Shown one piece after another: positions 25,147 to 35,100 of a stretch of 64,000 nt of DNA; positions within the stretch are counted from its first letter, which is position 1, and the number at the start of each line of letters is the position of its first letter. A program made the translations under genes and the position numbers. Source of the DNA: Micromonospora cabrerizensis (lineage in GTDB: Bacteria; Actinomycetota; Actinomycetes; Mycobacteriales; Micromonosporaceae); contig NZ_JAKKFI010000050.1 in NCBI RefSeq assembly GCF_022230955.1, positions 62,001-126,000 on the forward strand, in the 5' to 3' direction. The notes beneath the pieces were generated by a model, which saw nothing but the letters and a program-made list of their open reading frames with translations, was not told the origin of the DNA and searched no databases.

Positions 25147-25917
25147 ATGAGTCAGCACCGTCACCCAGGCGCGCCCGGCCGCGCCGGTGCCGTACCGGCG
25201 CTACCGGATCTGCCCGAGGCGACCGTCGCTCGGCTCCCGGAGTACCTGCGCGCGCTGCACAACCTCGCCGACACCGGGCACGAGACCGTCTCCAGCGAGG
25301 GCCTCTCCGCCGCCGCCGGCGTCAACTCCGCCAAGCTCCGCAAGGACCTCTCCCACCTCGGCTCGTACGGCACCCGGGGCGTCGGATACGACGTCGCGCT
25401 GCTGATCGAGCAGATCGAGTATGTGCTCGGGCTCACTCAACGCCGGGCGGTCGCCCTGGTCGGCGTGGGTAATCTCGGTCACGCTCTGGCCGGCTACGAC
25501 GGCTTCGCCAGCCGGGGCTTCCGGATCGCCGCACTGCTCGACGCCGATCCCTCCCGGGTCGGTGAGGAGATCAACGGCCTGGTTGTCCGGCATGTCGACG
25601 ACCTGCCGACCGTCGCCGCGGAGGAATCGCTCGCGATCGGCGTGATCGCCACCCCGGCCGCCGCGGCCCAGCAGGTCGCCGACCAACTGGTCGCCGTCGG
25701 CGTGACGAGCATCCTCAACTTCGCACCGTGCGTACTCTCGGTTCCGGAGGGAGTCGACGTGCGCAAGGTCGACCTCGCCATCGAGCTGCAGATTCTGTCC
25801 TTCCACGAGCACCGCAAGGCATCGCTGACCGCGCTGCCCGCCACCGGCGGGTCCGCTCTCACCGCCCTGCCGGGCGGGTTCGCGGCCACTGATACCCAGG
25901 AGGCGATCGGCACGTGA
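25147..25917 (+). CDS. rex: Redox-sensing transcriptional repressor Rex
   Basis: The 256-residue protein has the Rex winged helix (residues 24-80: ATVARLPEYLRALHNLADTGHETVSSEGLSAAAGVNSAKLRKDLSHLGSYG in outline) and a Rossmann domain with GVGNLGHALAGY near residue 105 that binds NADH/NAD+. Rex releases its operators when the NADH/NAD+ ratio rises, controlling respiratory genes. ATG at 25147 starts the family-typical N-terminus. The stop overlaps the GTG of hemA. A strong Rex operator in the promoter implies autoregulation and control of the haem operon behind it, as in Streptomyces. Confidence 0.95.
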   Translation: MSQHRHPGAPGRAGAVPALPDLPEATVARLPEYLRALHNLADTGHETVSSEGLSAAAGVNSAKLRKDLSHLGSYGTRGVGYDVALLIEQIEYVLGLTQRRAVALVGVGNLGHALAGYDGFASRGFRIAALLDADPSRVGEEINGLVVRHVDDLPTVAAEESLAIGVIATPAAAAQQVADQLVAVGVTSILNFAPCVLSVPEGVDVRKVDLAIELQILSFHEHRKASLTALPATGGSALTALPGGFAATDTQEAIGT

Positions 25918-27311
25918 AACTGCTCGTCGTCGGCGCGTCCTATCGGACCGCCCCGGTCGCCACGCTGGAGCAGCTGGCTGTGCCCCCCGCCGACCTGACC
26001 CGCACCCTGGACCGCCTGATCGCCCAGCCGTACGTGGCCGAGGCGGTGATCGTCTCCACCTGCAACCGGGTGGAGGTCTACGCCGCCGTGTCCGGTTTCC
26101 ACGGCGGGCTCGGCGACGTCTGCGCCGTCCTGGCCGAGCAGGCCGGCAGCCCGCCGGCAGCGCTCGCCAGCCACCTGTACGTGCACTACGACACCGCCGC
26201 CGTCGACCACGTCTTCCGGGTCGCCACCGGTCTCGACTCGATGGTGGTCGGCGAGGCGCAGATCCTCGGGCAGCTGCGCGACGCGTACCACTGGGCCACC
26301 GGCGCCGACTCGGCCGGCCGGCTGCTGCACGAGCTGATGCAGCAGGCGTTGCGGGTCGGCAAGCGGGCCCACGCCGAGACCGGCATCGACCGGGCCGGCC
26401 AGAGCGTCGTCACCGCCGCACTGGAGCTGGCCGCCGGGCACCTCGACGGCGACCTCGCCGGACACCCGGCCCTGGTGGTCGGTGCCGGCGCGATGGGCTC
26501 GCTCGGGGTGGCCACGCTGTCCCGGCAGGGCGCCGGGCCGCTCACCGTGAGCAACCGGGGCGCCGACCGGGCCGTCCGGCTCGCCGAGTCGTACGGGGCG
26601 AGTGCCGCGCCGATGACCGAGCTGGCCGACACCCTCTCCACAGTGGACATCGTAGTGGCCGCCACCGCGTCCACCGAACCGGTCCTCACCCGTTCGGTGG
26701 TCAGCGCGGCGCTGGCCGAACGGGACCCGGCCCGGGGCCCGCTGGTCCTGCTCGACCTGGCCGTCCCACGCGACGTCGAGGAGGGTGTGGCCGAGCTGCC
26801 CGGCGTCGAGGTGATCGACATCGACCGGATGGCGGCACTGCTCGCCGACGGTCCGGCGGCTGCCGACGCGGCCGCCGTCGAACGGATCGTGCTGGGCGAG
26901 GTGGAGGGTTTCCTCACCTGGTTGCGCGGTGCCGACGTGGCACCCACCGTGGCCGCGCTGCGCGGCCGGGCCGACGACGTGGTCACCGCCGAGCTGCGCC
27001 GGCTCGCCCAGCGTCGCCCCGACCTCGGCGACGACCTGCGGGCCGAGGTGGCCCGCACCGTGCACCGCGTCGTGCAGCGACTGCTTCACCAGCCCACCGT
27101 CAAGGTGCGCCAGTTGGCCGCGGAGCCCGGCGGCGACCAGTACGCGGCCCTGCTGCGCGAGCTGTTCGACCTCGAGGTGCCGCAGACCTCACCGGTGGAC
27201 ACCGTCCCCGACGTGCTCACCCCCGACCTCGGCATCGCCCTGCCCGGCACCGACCCGGTGTCCGGAGCCGACGCCGCCGAGCCGACCCCGCCCACCGGAG
27301 GTGCGCGATGA
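25914..27311 (+). CDS. hemA: Glutamyl-tRNA reductase
   Basis: A 465-residue glutamyl-tRNA reductase, first committed enzyme of C5-pathway tetrapyrrole synthesis, converting glutamyl-tRNA to glutamate-1-semialdehyde with NADPH. The catalytic cysteine lies in VIVSTCNRVEVYA near residue 50; GEAQILGQ is near 111; a Rossmann segment LVVGAGAMGSLGV near 189; the C-terminal dimerisation helices follow. About 50 extra proline-rich residues at the C-terminus are common in actinobacteria. GTG at 25914 overlaps the rex stop, and the hemC ATG overlaps its own stop, so it is firmly inside the operon. Confidence 0.96.
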   Translation: MKLLVVGASYRTAPVATLEQLAVPPADLTRTLDRLIAQPYVAEAVIVSTCNRVEVYAAVSGFHGGLGDVCAVLAEQAGSPPAALASHLYVHYDTAAVDHVFRVATGLDSMVVGEAQILGQLRDAYHWATGADSAGRLLHELMQQALRVGKRAHAETGIDRAGQSVVTAALELAAGHLDGDLAGHPALVVGAGAMGSLGVATLSRQGAGPLTVSNRGADRAVRLAESYGASAAPMTELADTLSTVDIVVAATASTEPVLTRSVVSAALAERDPARGPLVLLDLAVPRDVEEGVAELPGVEVIDIDRMAALLADGPAAADAAAVERIVLGEVEGFLTWLRGADVAPTVAALRGRADDVVTAELRRLAQRRPDLGDDLRAEVARTVHRVVQRLLHQPTVKVRQLAAEPGGDQYAALLRELFDLEVPQTSPVDTVPDVLTPDLGIALPGTDPVSGADAAEPTPPTGGAR

Positions 27312-28276
27312 CCGCCCCCCTGCGCCTCGGCACCCGGGGCAGCGCCCTGGCGATGGCCCAGTCCGGCCAGATCGCCGAGGCGCTGACCGCCGCCACCGGC
27401 CGCCCGGTCGAGCTGGTCGAGGTGATCACCGCAGGTGACCGCTCGAGCGCGCCGGTGCACCGGCTCGGCGTCGGGGTGTTCGTCTCCGCGCTGCGCGACG
27501 CGCTGACCGCCGGGACGATCGACTTCGCGGTGCACTCCTACAAGGATCTGCCCACGGCCGCCGCCGCCGGGCTGCACATCGCGGCGGTGCCGGCCCGGCT
27601 GGACCCGCGCGACGCGCTGGTCGCCCAGGGCGGCCGGACGCTCGCCGAGCTGCCGCCCGGGGCCACCGTGGGCACCGGCGCGCTGCGCCGGATCGCCCAG
27701 CTGCACGCGCTCGGCCTGCAACTGGAGGTCACCCCGATCCGCGGCAACATCGACACCCGCCTGGCGCGGGTGCTCGGCCCCGATGCCGACCTCGACGCCG
27801 TCGTCCTGGCCCGGGCCGGGCTGGCCCGGATCGGTCGGGCCGACGCGATCACCGAGACGCTGGACCCGATGCTGATGCTGCCCGCGCCCGCTCAGGGTGC
27901 GCTGGCCGTGGAGTGCCGGGTCGACGACCAGGACCTGGTCGAGCTGCTCGCGGTGCTCGACCACGCACCGTCGCGAGCCGCGGTCACCGCGGAACGCGCG
28001 TTTCTGGCGACCCTGGAGGCCGGGTGCAGCGCACCCGTCGCCGCCTACGCCGAACTCGCCGAAGGTGACGACGGCGATGAGATCTACCTGCGCGGGGCGG
28101 TGATCAGCCCGGACGGCACTCGTGACCTCCGGCTGTCCCGCACCGGAACGCCCGCCGACGCGGCGGAGATCGGTAAGGCACTCGCCGCCGAACTCCTCGA
28201 CCTCGGCGCCGACTCGATCCTCGGCCACGAAGGACACACCGGCCCGGGGACCCAGCAATTTGGGAGCACAGGATGA
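27308..28276 (+). CDS. hemC: Hydroxymethylbilane synthase (porphobilinogen deaminase)
   Basis: The 322-residue enzyme joins four porphobilinogens into hydroxymethylbilane. Family motifs: LGTRGSALAMAQ at residues 7-18, VHSYKDLPT near 77, GTGALRR near 124, IRGNIDTRL near 144, and the dipyrromethane-cofactor cysteine in LEAGCSAPVAAYA near 238. Length and motifs are typical. The usual HSMKD motif is HSYKD here, as in other actinobacteria. ATGA overlaps at both ends couple it to hemA and hemD. Confidence 0.96.
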   Translation: MTAPLRLGTRGSALAMAQSGQIAEALTAATGRPVELVEVITAGDRSSAPVHRLGVGVFVSALRDALTAGTIDFAVHSYKDLPTAAAAGLHIAAVPARLDPRDALVAQGGRTLAELPPGATVGTGALRRIAQLHALGLQLEVTPIRGNIDTRLARVLGPDADLDAVVLARAGLARIGRADAITETLDPMLMLPAPAQGALAVECRVDDQDLVELLAVLDHAPSRAAVTAERAFLATLEAGCSAPVAAYAELAEGDDGDEIYLRGAVISPDGTRDLRLSRTGTPADAAEIGKALAAELLDLGADSILGHEGHTGPGTQQFGSTG

Positions 28277-29853
28277 CCCGCACCCGTAAGCCCGTCGGCC
28301 GTATCGCGTTCGTCGGGGCTGGCCCCGGTGACCCGGGTCTGCTGACCCGTCGGGCACACGACGCCCTGGTCGACGCCGACCAGGTGATCTACGACCGGGG
28401 CGTCCCGGAGTCGTTGCTCGCCGTCGTACGCGCCGAAGCCAGGGACGATGCCGAGTTCACGCCGGCCGAGGGCGCGCCCGGGGACGTGGCGAAGGTACTG
28501 ATCTCCGCGGCCCGTTCCGGGTTGAACGCGGTGCACCTGGTCGCCGGCGACCCGTTCGGCCACGACTCGGTGGTCAAGGAGGTGCAGGCCGTCGCCCGCA
28601 CCGCCGCCCACTTCGAGGTGGTGCCCGGCGTCGGCCAGGCCGAGGGTGTGGCCACCTACGCCGGTGTGCCACTGCCGGGTGTGCGGACGGCTGCCGACGT
28701 CGAGGATGTCAGCGCCCTGGACTTCGAGGCGCTGGCCACGGCCGTCGGCCGGGGTTCGCTCGCACTCGCCGTGGACGCCGGTGACCTCGCCGCCGTCCGG
28801 GACGGGCTGCTCGCCGCAGGCGTCGACGGCACCACCGGCGTCGGCGTGACCGGCGACGGCACCGGCGAGACCCAGTACACGACCACGTCGACCGTGGACA
28901 GCTTCGTGGCCGCCGCGCTCGGCTTCACCGGCCGGGTGGTGCTCACCGTCGGTGTCGGGGTGGGTCAGCGCGACAAGCTGAGCTGGTGGGAGAACCGCCC
29001 GCTGTACGGCTGGAAGGTGCTCGTCCCCCGCACCAAGGAGCAGGCCGGTGTGATGAGCGCCCGGCTGCGTGCGTACGGGGCGATCCCGTGTGAGGTGCCG
29101 ACCATCGCGGTCGAGCCGCCGCGCACCCCGGCGCAGATGGAGCGGGCGGTCAAGGGCCTGGTCGACGGCCGGTACGCCTGGGTGATCTTCACCTCGGTCA
29201 ACGCGGTCCGCGCGGTCTGGGAGAAGTTCGCCGAGCACGGTCTGGACGCCCGGCACTTCGGCGGCGTCAAGATCGCCTGCATCGGTGAGGCGACGGCGGA
29301 CGCGGTCCGCGCGTTCGGCATCCAACCGGAGCTGATCCCCACCGGGGAGCAGTCCTCCGAGGGGCTGCTGGCGGAGTTCTCCCCGCACGACGAGATCCTC
29401 GACCCGGTGGGCCGGGTGCTGCTGCCGCGCGCCGACATCGCCACCGAGACGCTCGCCGCCGGGCTCACCGAGCGCGGCTGGGAGGTCGACGACGTGACCG
29501 CGTACCGGACGGTGCGCGCCGCGCCGCCGCCCGCCGAGATCCGCGACGCGATCAAGTCGGGCGGGTTCGACGCGGTGCTCTTCACCTCGTCCTCCACCGT
29601 GCGCAACCTGGTCGGCATCGCCGGGAAGCCGCACGCCCGGACCGTTGTTGCCGTCATTGGGCCCAAGACGGCGGAGACCGCGACGGAGTTCGGCCTGCGG
29701 GTCGACGTCCAGCCGCCACACGCCTCGGTGCCCGACCTGGTGGAGGCGCTCGCCGCCTACGCCGTCGAGCTGCGCGAGAAGCTGGCCGCCATGCCGGCCA
29801 AGCAGCGCCGCGGCTCGAAGGTGCAGGGCCCGACCGCCCTGCGCTTCCGGTAG
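28273..29853 (+). CDS. hemD: Fused SUMT-like domain / uroporphyrinogen-III synthase
   Basis: The 526-residue protein has two parts. Residues 9-250 are a uroporphyrinogen-III methyltransferase-like domain ([40 protein letters not shown]). Residues 255-500 are uroporphyrinogen-III synthase, which cyclises hydroxymethylbilane ([53 protein letters not shown]). In the first domain the usual RLKGGDPFVFGRG block reads [11 protein letters not shown], so methyltransferase activity may be lost; such fusions are typical for actinobacterial HemD. It overlaps hemC and is 20 bases ahead of hemB. Confidence 0.92.
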   Translation: MTRTRKPVGRIAFVGAGPGDPGLLTRRAHDALVDADQVIYDRGVPESLLAVVRAEARDDAEFTPAEGAPGDVAKVLISAARSGLNAVHLVAGDPFGHDSVVKEVQAVARTAAHFEVVPGVGQAEGVATYAGVPLPGVRTAADVEDVSALDFEALATAVGRGSLALAVDAGDLAAVRDGLLAAGVDGTTGVGVTGDGTGETQYTTTSTVDSFVAAALGFTGRVVLTVGVGVGQRDKLSWWENRPLYGWKVLVPRTKEQAGVMSARLRAYGAIPCEVPTIAVEPPRTPAQMERAVKGLVDGRYAWVIFTSVNAVRAVWEKFAEHGLDARHFGGVKIACIGEATADAVRAFGIQPELIPTGEQSSEGLLAEFSPHDEILDPVGRVLLPRADIATETLAAGLTERGWEVDDVTAYRTVRAAPPPAEIRDAIKSGGFDAVLFTSSSTVRNLVGIAGKPHARTVVAVIGPKTAETATEFGLRVDVQPPHASVPDLVEALAAYAVELREKLAAMPAKQRRGSKVQGPTALRFR

Positions 29854-29873
29854 TCGTTCGAGGAGGCCCTTCC

Positions 29874-30857
29874 ATGTCGTACCCCGAGATCCGGCCCCGC
29901 CGGCTGCGCCGCACCCCGGCGATCCGCCGGCTGGTGTCGGAGACCCGAGTCGACCCGGCCGAGCTGGTCGTGCCGATGTTCGTCAAGGAAGGGCTGACCG
30001 AGCCTCGGGCCATCGGGTCGCTCCCGGGGGTGCTCCAGCACTCCCGGGACTCGCTGCGCAAGGCGGCGGCCGAGGCGGTCCAGGCCGGCGTCGGCGGGAT
30101 CATGCTCTTCGGCGTGCCGGAACAGCGGGACCCGACCGGCTCCGGCGGCATCGACCCGAACGGCATCCTCAACGTCGCGATCCGCGACGTGGTGGCCGAG
30201 GTGGGTGACGACACCGTGGTGATGAGCGACCTGTGCCTGGACGAGTTCACCTCGCACGGGCACTGCGGGCTGCTCACCCCCGACGGCGAGGTCGACAACG
30301 ACTCGACCCTGGCCGCGTACGCCGAGATGGCGGTGGCCCAGGCCGCCGCCGGGGTCGGCATGGTCGGGCCGTCCGGGATGATGGACGGCCAGGTCGGCGT
30401 GGTACGCCGGGCCCTCGACGCCGCCGGCTACCAGGACGTCTCCGTGCTGGCGTACGCCGTGAAGTACGCCTCCGCCTTCTACGGCCCGTTCCGGGAGGCG
30501 GTGGAGTCGGCGCTGGAGGGCGACCGACGCAGCTACCAGCAGGACCCGGCCAACCTGCGCGAGTCGCTGCGCGAGGTGGCGCTCGACGTCGCCGAGGGCG
30601 CCGACCTGGTGATGGTCAAGCCGGCGCTGCCCTACCTCGACGTGGTGTCGGCGGTGCGGGCCGCGGTGGACGTCCCGGTCGCCGCCTACCAGGTCTCCGG
30701 CGAGTACGCGATGGTCGAGGCCGCCGCCGCGAACGGCTGGATCGACCGGGAGCGCGTGATGCTGGAGACGCTCACCTCGATCAAGCGGGCCGGCGCGCAG
30801 GTCATCCTCACCTACTGGGCGGTCGAGGCCGCCGGGTTGCTGCGCCAGCGCTACTGA
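29874..30857 (+). CDS. hemB: Delta-aminolevulinic acid dehydratase (porphobilinogen synthase)
   Basis: A 327-residue TIM-barrel enzyme that condenses two 5-aminolevulinate molecules to porphobilinogen. The Schiff-base lysines lie in [13 protein letters not shown] near residue 199 and [12 protein letters not shown] near 250. The metal site reads [14 protein letters not shown] near 121: two of the three cysteines of the zinc type are present, with aspartate in place of the middle one, so metal use may be mixed zinc/magnesium. SD GAGGAGG is just ahead of ATG 29874. Last gene of the rex-hem operon; a non-coding repeat-rich region follows. Confidence 0.95.
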   Translation: MSYPEIRPRRLRRTPAIRRLVSETRVDPAELVVPMFVKEGLTEPRAIGSLPGVLQHSRDSLRKAAAEAVQAGVGGIMLFGVPEQRDPTGSGGIDPNGILNVAIRDVVAEVGDDTVVMSDLCLDEFTSHGHCGLLTPDGEVDNDSTLAAYAEMAVAQAAAGVGMVGPSGMMDGQVGVVRRALDAAGYQDVSVLAYAVKYASAFYGPFREAVESALEGDRRSYQQDPANLRESLREVALDVAEGADLVMVKPALPYLDVVSAVRAAVDVPVAAYQVSGEYAMVEAAAANGWIDRERVMLETLTSIKRAGAQVILTYWAVEAAGLLRQRY

Positions 30858-31049
30858 CCCCCAGATCCGACCCTGGCCGCGCTGTCCTCCCGGCGTGCGG
30901 TGGCGGAGCCGACTCACGCACGGCCGGCGCGGCCTGACCGCGTGTCCCGTCGCGGGCGGCGCGGTAGCGCCTTTCGGACGTACCGCAGCTCGTGGGACCG
31001 ACCGATCTGCGGGCTTGCGGACCTGCTGGCTGTGGATTTGCGAACCTAC

Positions 31050-31137
31050 GGACCTGTGGACCTGCGGACCTGTGGACCTGCGGACCTGTGGACCTGCGGA
31101 CCTGCGGACCTGCGGACCTGCGGACCTGCGGACCTGC
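31050..31137. repeat. Eleven tandem copies of an 8-bp unit GGACCTG(T/C)
   Basis: Eleven uninterrupted 8-base units fill 31050-31137; the last base alternates T and C in the first half and is C thereafter. Degenerate copies flank the array on both sides (about 31013-31049 and 31146-31195). Because 8 is not a multiple of 3, each strand shows the same octapeptide series (GPADLRTC or GPQVRRSA type) in all three frames, which explains the spurious long ORFs. Confidence 0.9.
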
Positions 31138-31253
31138 GGACTCACAGACCTGCGGACCCACAGGTCTGCGGACCTGCCGACGTTGCGGACCTACCGGCAA
31201 CACGGCTTGCGGAGAGTAACCAGAGGACGAGCGGCCACGAACCCCCCTTCCCG

Positions 31254-31324
31254 CCTTTGCTCTGCACCCACGACGGCGACGCTCACCCTCCGCTTCTGGT
31301 GCATATCGAACTGCAGAGCAAAGG
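31254..31324. repeat. 13-bp perfect inverted repeat around a 45-base spacer
   Basis: CCTTTGCTCTGCA at 31254-31266 is the reverse complement of 31312-31324. With a three-base bulge the pairing continues into CCCG / CGGG outside the arms. It lies in non-coding DNA and looks like another palindromic intergenic element. Confidence 0.6.
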
Positions 31325-31493
31325 GGGCGGGCTAGGGGTGGTGTGTCTGCCGGTGGGGATGGGGATTTCCCTGGTCAGCCCGGTGGTGTCTCCCGGCTGG
31401 TCCCGCTGCTCGTCGAGGCAGCGTAAGCCCCGTGACGCGCTGTAGTGGCGGTGGTAATTGGTGCCGCGAACACGGACAGTGACCCGCCGATCC

Positions 31494-31528
31494 GTGGACG
31501 ATGTCCACAGGTCAGCTGGTTGTCCACA
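31494..31528. promoter_or_regulatory. GTGGAC/GTCCAC palindrome and TTGTCCACA motif upstream of the XRE gene
   Basis: GTGGAC-GAT-GTCCAC at 31494-31508 is a perfect palindrome. GTCCACAGG occurs at 31503 and again at 31522, 19 bases apart; the second extends to TTGTCCACA (31520-31528), the actinomycete DnaA-box consensus. They lie 50-85 bases ahead of the XRE gene and may be its autoregulatory site; a DnaA role is less likely for only two boxes. Confidence 0.4.
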
Positions 31529-31579
31529 GGCGCGGCAAGCGGGATTGCGGCCAGCTCCACCAGGCGGGACGGTGGCGGC

Positions 31580-32101
31580 ATGAGTGATTCGTCAGCCTCA
31601 GCCGAGCCGGTCCTGCTCACCGAGCCTTCCGACGCACCCTGGCCGGCCGCCGGCATCGTTCGGGCGGTCCGCCGTCGCGCCGACCTGAGCCAGCGCGAGC
31701 TGGCCCGGTGGGCAGGTGTGCACCATGCCACCATCGGCCGGATCGAGGCCGGCCGCATGGTGCCGAGCATCGTTCTGCTCCGGCGCATCATCGGCGTGGT
31801 GGGCTGCCGGCTGGCCGTGGTTGACGAGTTCGGCCGGGTGCTCAAACCGATGCAGGACTGGCAGGACACGTACAACGGCGCGGATCGTCGCTACCCGTCG
31901 CACCTCGACACCATTCTCGACCCTGAGCCGGGCGAATGGTGGGCGGACATCTACGGCCTGGCCCGCCCACCCGAAACGTTCTACCGCAACCGGGCGATTC
32001 GGGACGCGATGCGGCGCCGTAGCCAGTGGGAGGTGCGGGTGGCCCAGCAACGGCACCTGCCCCGACCGCCGTGGCCCCCGCGTGGGGTGGTCTCACCGTG
32101 A
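31580..32101 (+). CDS. XRE-family helix-turn-helix protein
   Basis: The 173-residue protein has a Cro/CI-type helix-turn-helix at residues 26-70 (GIVRAVRRRADLSQRELARWAGVHHATIGRIEAGRMVPS in outline), then a region rich in W, Y and R (DWQDTYNGADRRYPSHLD; EWWADIYGLARPPETFYRNRAIRD) that I do not recognise as a ligand domain. ATG at 31580 was chosen for the acidic N-terminus; the longer frame reads through the repeat-rich leader. It appears monocistronic and convergent with the secreted nuclease. A toxin-antitoxin partner is not visible. Function beyond DNA binding is unknown. Confidence 0.8.
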   Translation: MSDSSASAEPVLLTEPSDAPWPAAGIVRAVRRRADLSQRELARWAGVHHATIGRIEAGRMVPSIVLLRRIIGVVGCRLAVVDEFGRVLKPMQDWQDTYNGADRRYPSHLDTILDPEPGEWWADIYGLARPPETFYRNRAIRDAMRRRSQWEVRVAQQRHLPRPPWPPRGVVSP

Positions 32102-32106
32102 AACCA

Positions 32107-32145
32107 GCGAGGCCCGCCGATCCGAAACGGACCTGCGGGCCTCGC
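32107..32145. terminator. Bidirectional terminator hairpin
   Basis: GCGAGGCCCGC at 32107-32117 pairs perfectly with 32135-32145; the 17-base loop holds a second small stem (TCCG/CGGA). It fills the 59-base gap between the convergent XRE and nuclease genes and can serve both. Confidence 0.8.
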
Positions 32146-32160
32146 CGGGAACGCGCGACG

Positions 32161-35100
32161 TCAGTCGTCGTTGGTGATCGTGCCAACCGCCAGCGGGTCG
32201 GCCAGCCGCAGGCCGGGAACGCCGGCCACCAGCAACGTCAGCTTCTCGTCCGTCTCCCGCTTGCGGTCACCGCGCACCGTCACCGGGAACGCCACCGACG
32301 TCTGCCCGGCCGCCAACACCTTGCAACCGGCGTACGGGTCGAAGTCCGAACCACCCTGCGCCGTGACGCCGACGGTGGTGGCGCACAGCAGCACCGGCTG
32401 GGACAGCGGCCGGGACACCGTGGCGGTGAAGGTGAGCTGCCGGCTGCCCTGGTTGCCCTCGACCACCGCCGTGTCGGCGACTGTCAACGACGCCCGAGAC
32501 CGGAACCGGGCCACCTGCGGGTCGTGGTCGCTGGAACCCCGCGACCCGTCGCCGGTGAACTCCGCCGGCCAGTCGGCGTTGATGTGCGCCGCCCGCACCT
32601 GCACCAGGTCGCCGTAGAACGCGTCGTTGACGAACAGGTGATCGAGCGTCTGCGCCTGCCCCTCGAAGCTGTACGAGTACGCCGACGCCGGCACGTCCGC
32701 CACCAGGTTGTCCCACAGGTTGTGCAGGCCCGCCTCGTAGAGCGGTGCGAGCTGGTCCGAGGGCGTGGGCTGGCTGCCGGTGGCAATGGGATCGTCCGGG
32801 CGGGGGAAGACGTTCAGGTCCCCGCCGTAGACCACCCGGGCGGTCTGGTCGGCCGCCTCGATCGCGGTGACGATCGCCGCGCCGTAGCGCGCCTGCTCCC
32901 GCCGCTGCCCGACCCGACTGTCCGGGCCGGAGGAGTAGTGGTTGCTGAGCGCGTACAGGGTGAACCGCTCGGTCGAACCGGGTGACGCCGCCACGGTGAA
33001 CTTGCCCAACTGGGGGGCGCGGGTGAAGACGTTGGCGCCGTCTCGGCCGGTCGAGGTGTCCACGTCCGACGGCAGCACCGCGTTGAGGGCCTTCGGGTTC
33101 TGCACGTCCGCGTTGGCCGGCAACCCCGCAGCGCGGTACTGGACGGTCGGCGCCGAGCCCAGCAGCGGGTCGTTCGCCGTCGCGGGGGCCAACGACAACC
33201 GGTCCGTGCGGTACAGGAAGGCCGCGGTGATCCCGCGGGCGTCCGCGCCGGTCCGGTCGTAGGCAGCGGCGTACGCCGGCCCACCGGCCGCCGCCACCGC
33301 GAGCGCCAACTCCTGGATGCTGTCTGGAGCGCCATCCGCGTTGTTGGTGTCGCCGCAGCTCAACGTGGTGCCGGAAACCGTGCAGATGTCCTGGTCCTCG
33401 GCCTCCTGCACCAGGATCAGGTCCGGTGCGTGCAGATCCTTGACGATCTGGTCGGCGAGCGCCCCGAGCTGCTGCCGGTAGTCCGCCTCACTGCTCGGCA
33501 CGTAGTCGAACGGCGGGTCGACGCCCGGGCAGCCGGCGTTGCCGGTGAAGTCACAGCCGTCGAACGGGTCGTCCCGGTAGTCGTACAGGTTCTCCACGTT
33601 GTAGGTGGCGACGGCCACCTCCTGCGACCGGTCGGCCGGCTTGGGCGGGTTGTTCTTCGACGGGTCGGCCCCGGCGTCGAACTCCGCCCGCTCGACCTGG
33701 ACGCCGTACTTCTCGAACGAGTAGTAGACCCCGCCCACCGCGTCCGCGCGCAGCGTGTCGAAGGTGTGCGCCGGCGGGAGCAGCGCGGCGCTGTCCCCGG
33801 CGGTGGCCTTCACGCCCATGCTGCCCAGCAGCGTCCGCTGGCCGTTGCCGTCGTCGAAACGGCGGGTCGGGTCGTTGTCCAGCGGGTGCGAGTCACGGAA
33901 GACCCGCCGGGTGTACGGGTCGGCACGGTCGAGTAGCGGGTCGTCCCGGTCCACCACCCACAGCTCGGCGTCGGCCGTGGACGAGAAGACGTCCCGTCCG
34001 CTCACCGCGCCGCTGCCCGCGCGTACCCGCATCCGGGCGCCCTCGTGCCGCTCCCAGAAACGCTGCGCGTCGGTCAGCTCGGCCGGCGGCACCGCGTCGG
34101 TGACCGCGACCGCGGTGTCCACGGCCAGCCCGCCGCCGATCCGGCGAACCAGCGAAGCGCCGGAAAGCTGGGTGAAGCTGTAGTACTCCGACACCCGGGC
34201 CCGCAGCACGACCTCGTCGCCGACCGTCGGGACGTAACCGCCGATCAGCGAGGTGAACGTGCCCATGAACACGAAGATGCCGTCGGAACTGGTCGGGTCG
34301 CCGTCGGTGTCGCCCACGCGGCTCTGGAGGAAGAAGCCGTGCTGCTCCGCCCCGGCCGAGGTGCGCGCCAGGGTCAGCTGGGTGATCACGCCGCGGACGT
34401 CGTACATCGTGCTGCTCGTGCCGTTGCCGCTCGCCGGTGCGAGCGGCGACCGGTTGGTCGCAGCGGGCTCGGCGTCGGTGGTCGGGCCCTGCACCTCGCC
34501 GACGGTCAACTCCCGGGTCACCTGCACGGCCAGCGCGCAGCTCGCGGTGCCACCGTCCGCGTCGGTCGCGGTGAGGGTGACGGTGTACGCCCCGGCGGTC
34601 AGGTCGGCGCTGGTGCCGATCGTCGCGCGGGCCGTGCCGCCCAACCCCTCGGCCGGGGTGAACGCTGTCCGGGTGATCGAGCCGTTGGTCGGGGTCGGGC
34701 TGACCGCGGTCACCGCCAGGTCGACGATCGTGTCATCGGGGTCGGTGGCGGTGACCTCGCGCGTCGCGGCCGTGCCCGCCGCCGTGACCAACGGGCCGCC
34801 GCAGGTCAGCGTGGCCGGCGTGTCGACCGGGCCGCCTCCGTCGACGGTGTGCGAGCCGAGCCCGTCGAAGATGTCGACCGGGAAGCCGGCCCACTGTGCG
34901 GCCGGGTCGAACGCGTCCGACGTGTCCGTGTCGCCGGCGGTCACGGTCGGCAGCCGGCGCAGGGTGTTGTCGGCCGTGCTGGTCGCACCGGCCCCCCACT
35001 CGGTGCCCGGGTCGACCCCCACCTGCCCGATCGAGTCGAGCACGGTGGTGCCCCGGCGCAGCACGATCGCGTCGTCACCGTTGAACAGGCTCGCCCCGGT

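Larger units (their letters stand above)
30858..31579. other. Non-coding, repeat-rich interval after hemB
   Basis: About 720 bases without a credible gene. Open frames on both strands run through the tandem repeats here, but they arise from the repeat periodicity and show no family features. The interval holds the 8-bp tandem array (31050-31137), degenerate flanking copies to about 31195, a 13-bp inverted repeat (31254/31324), and GTCCAC-type palindromes near 31494-31528 ahead of the XRE gene. Confidence 0.7.

Noticed and set aside
31050..31195. Possible CRISPR array
   Set aside because: Units are contiguous 8-mers without spacers and there are no cas genes.
30900..31445. Long ORFs through the 8-bp tandem array, with pentapeptide-like or QVRRSAGP-type repeats
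   Set aside because: The same octapeptide appears in all three frames of each strand because the repeat unit is 8 bases; no start signals, no family and no flanking support.
31494..31528. Origin of replication based on DnaA-box-like TTGTCCACA
   Set aside because: Only two boxes, no dnaA/dnaN neighbours, no AT-rich unwinding element.
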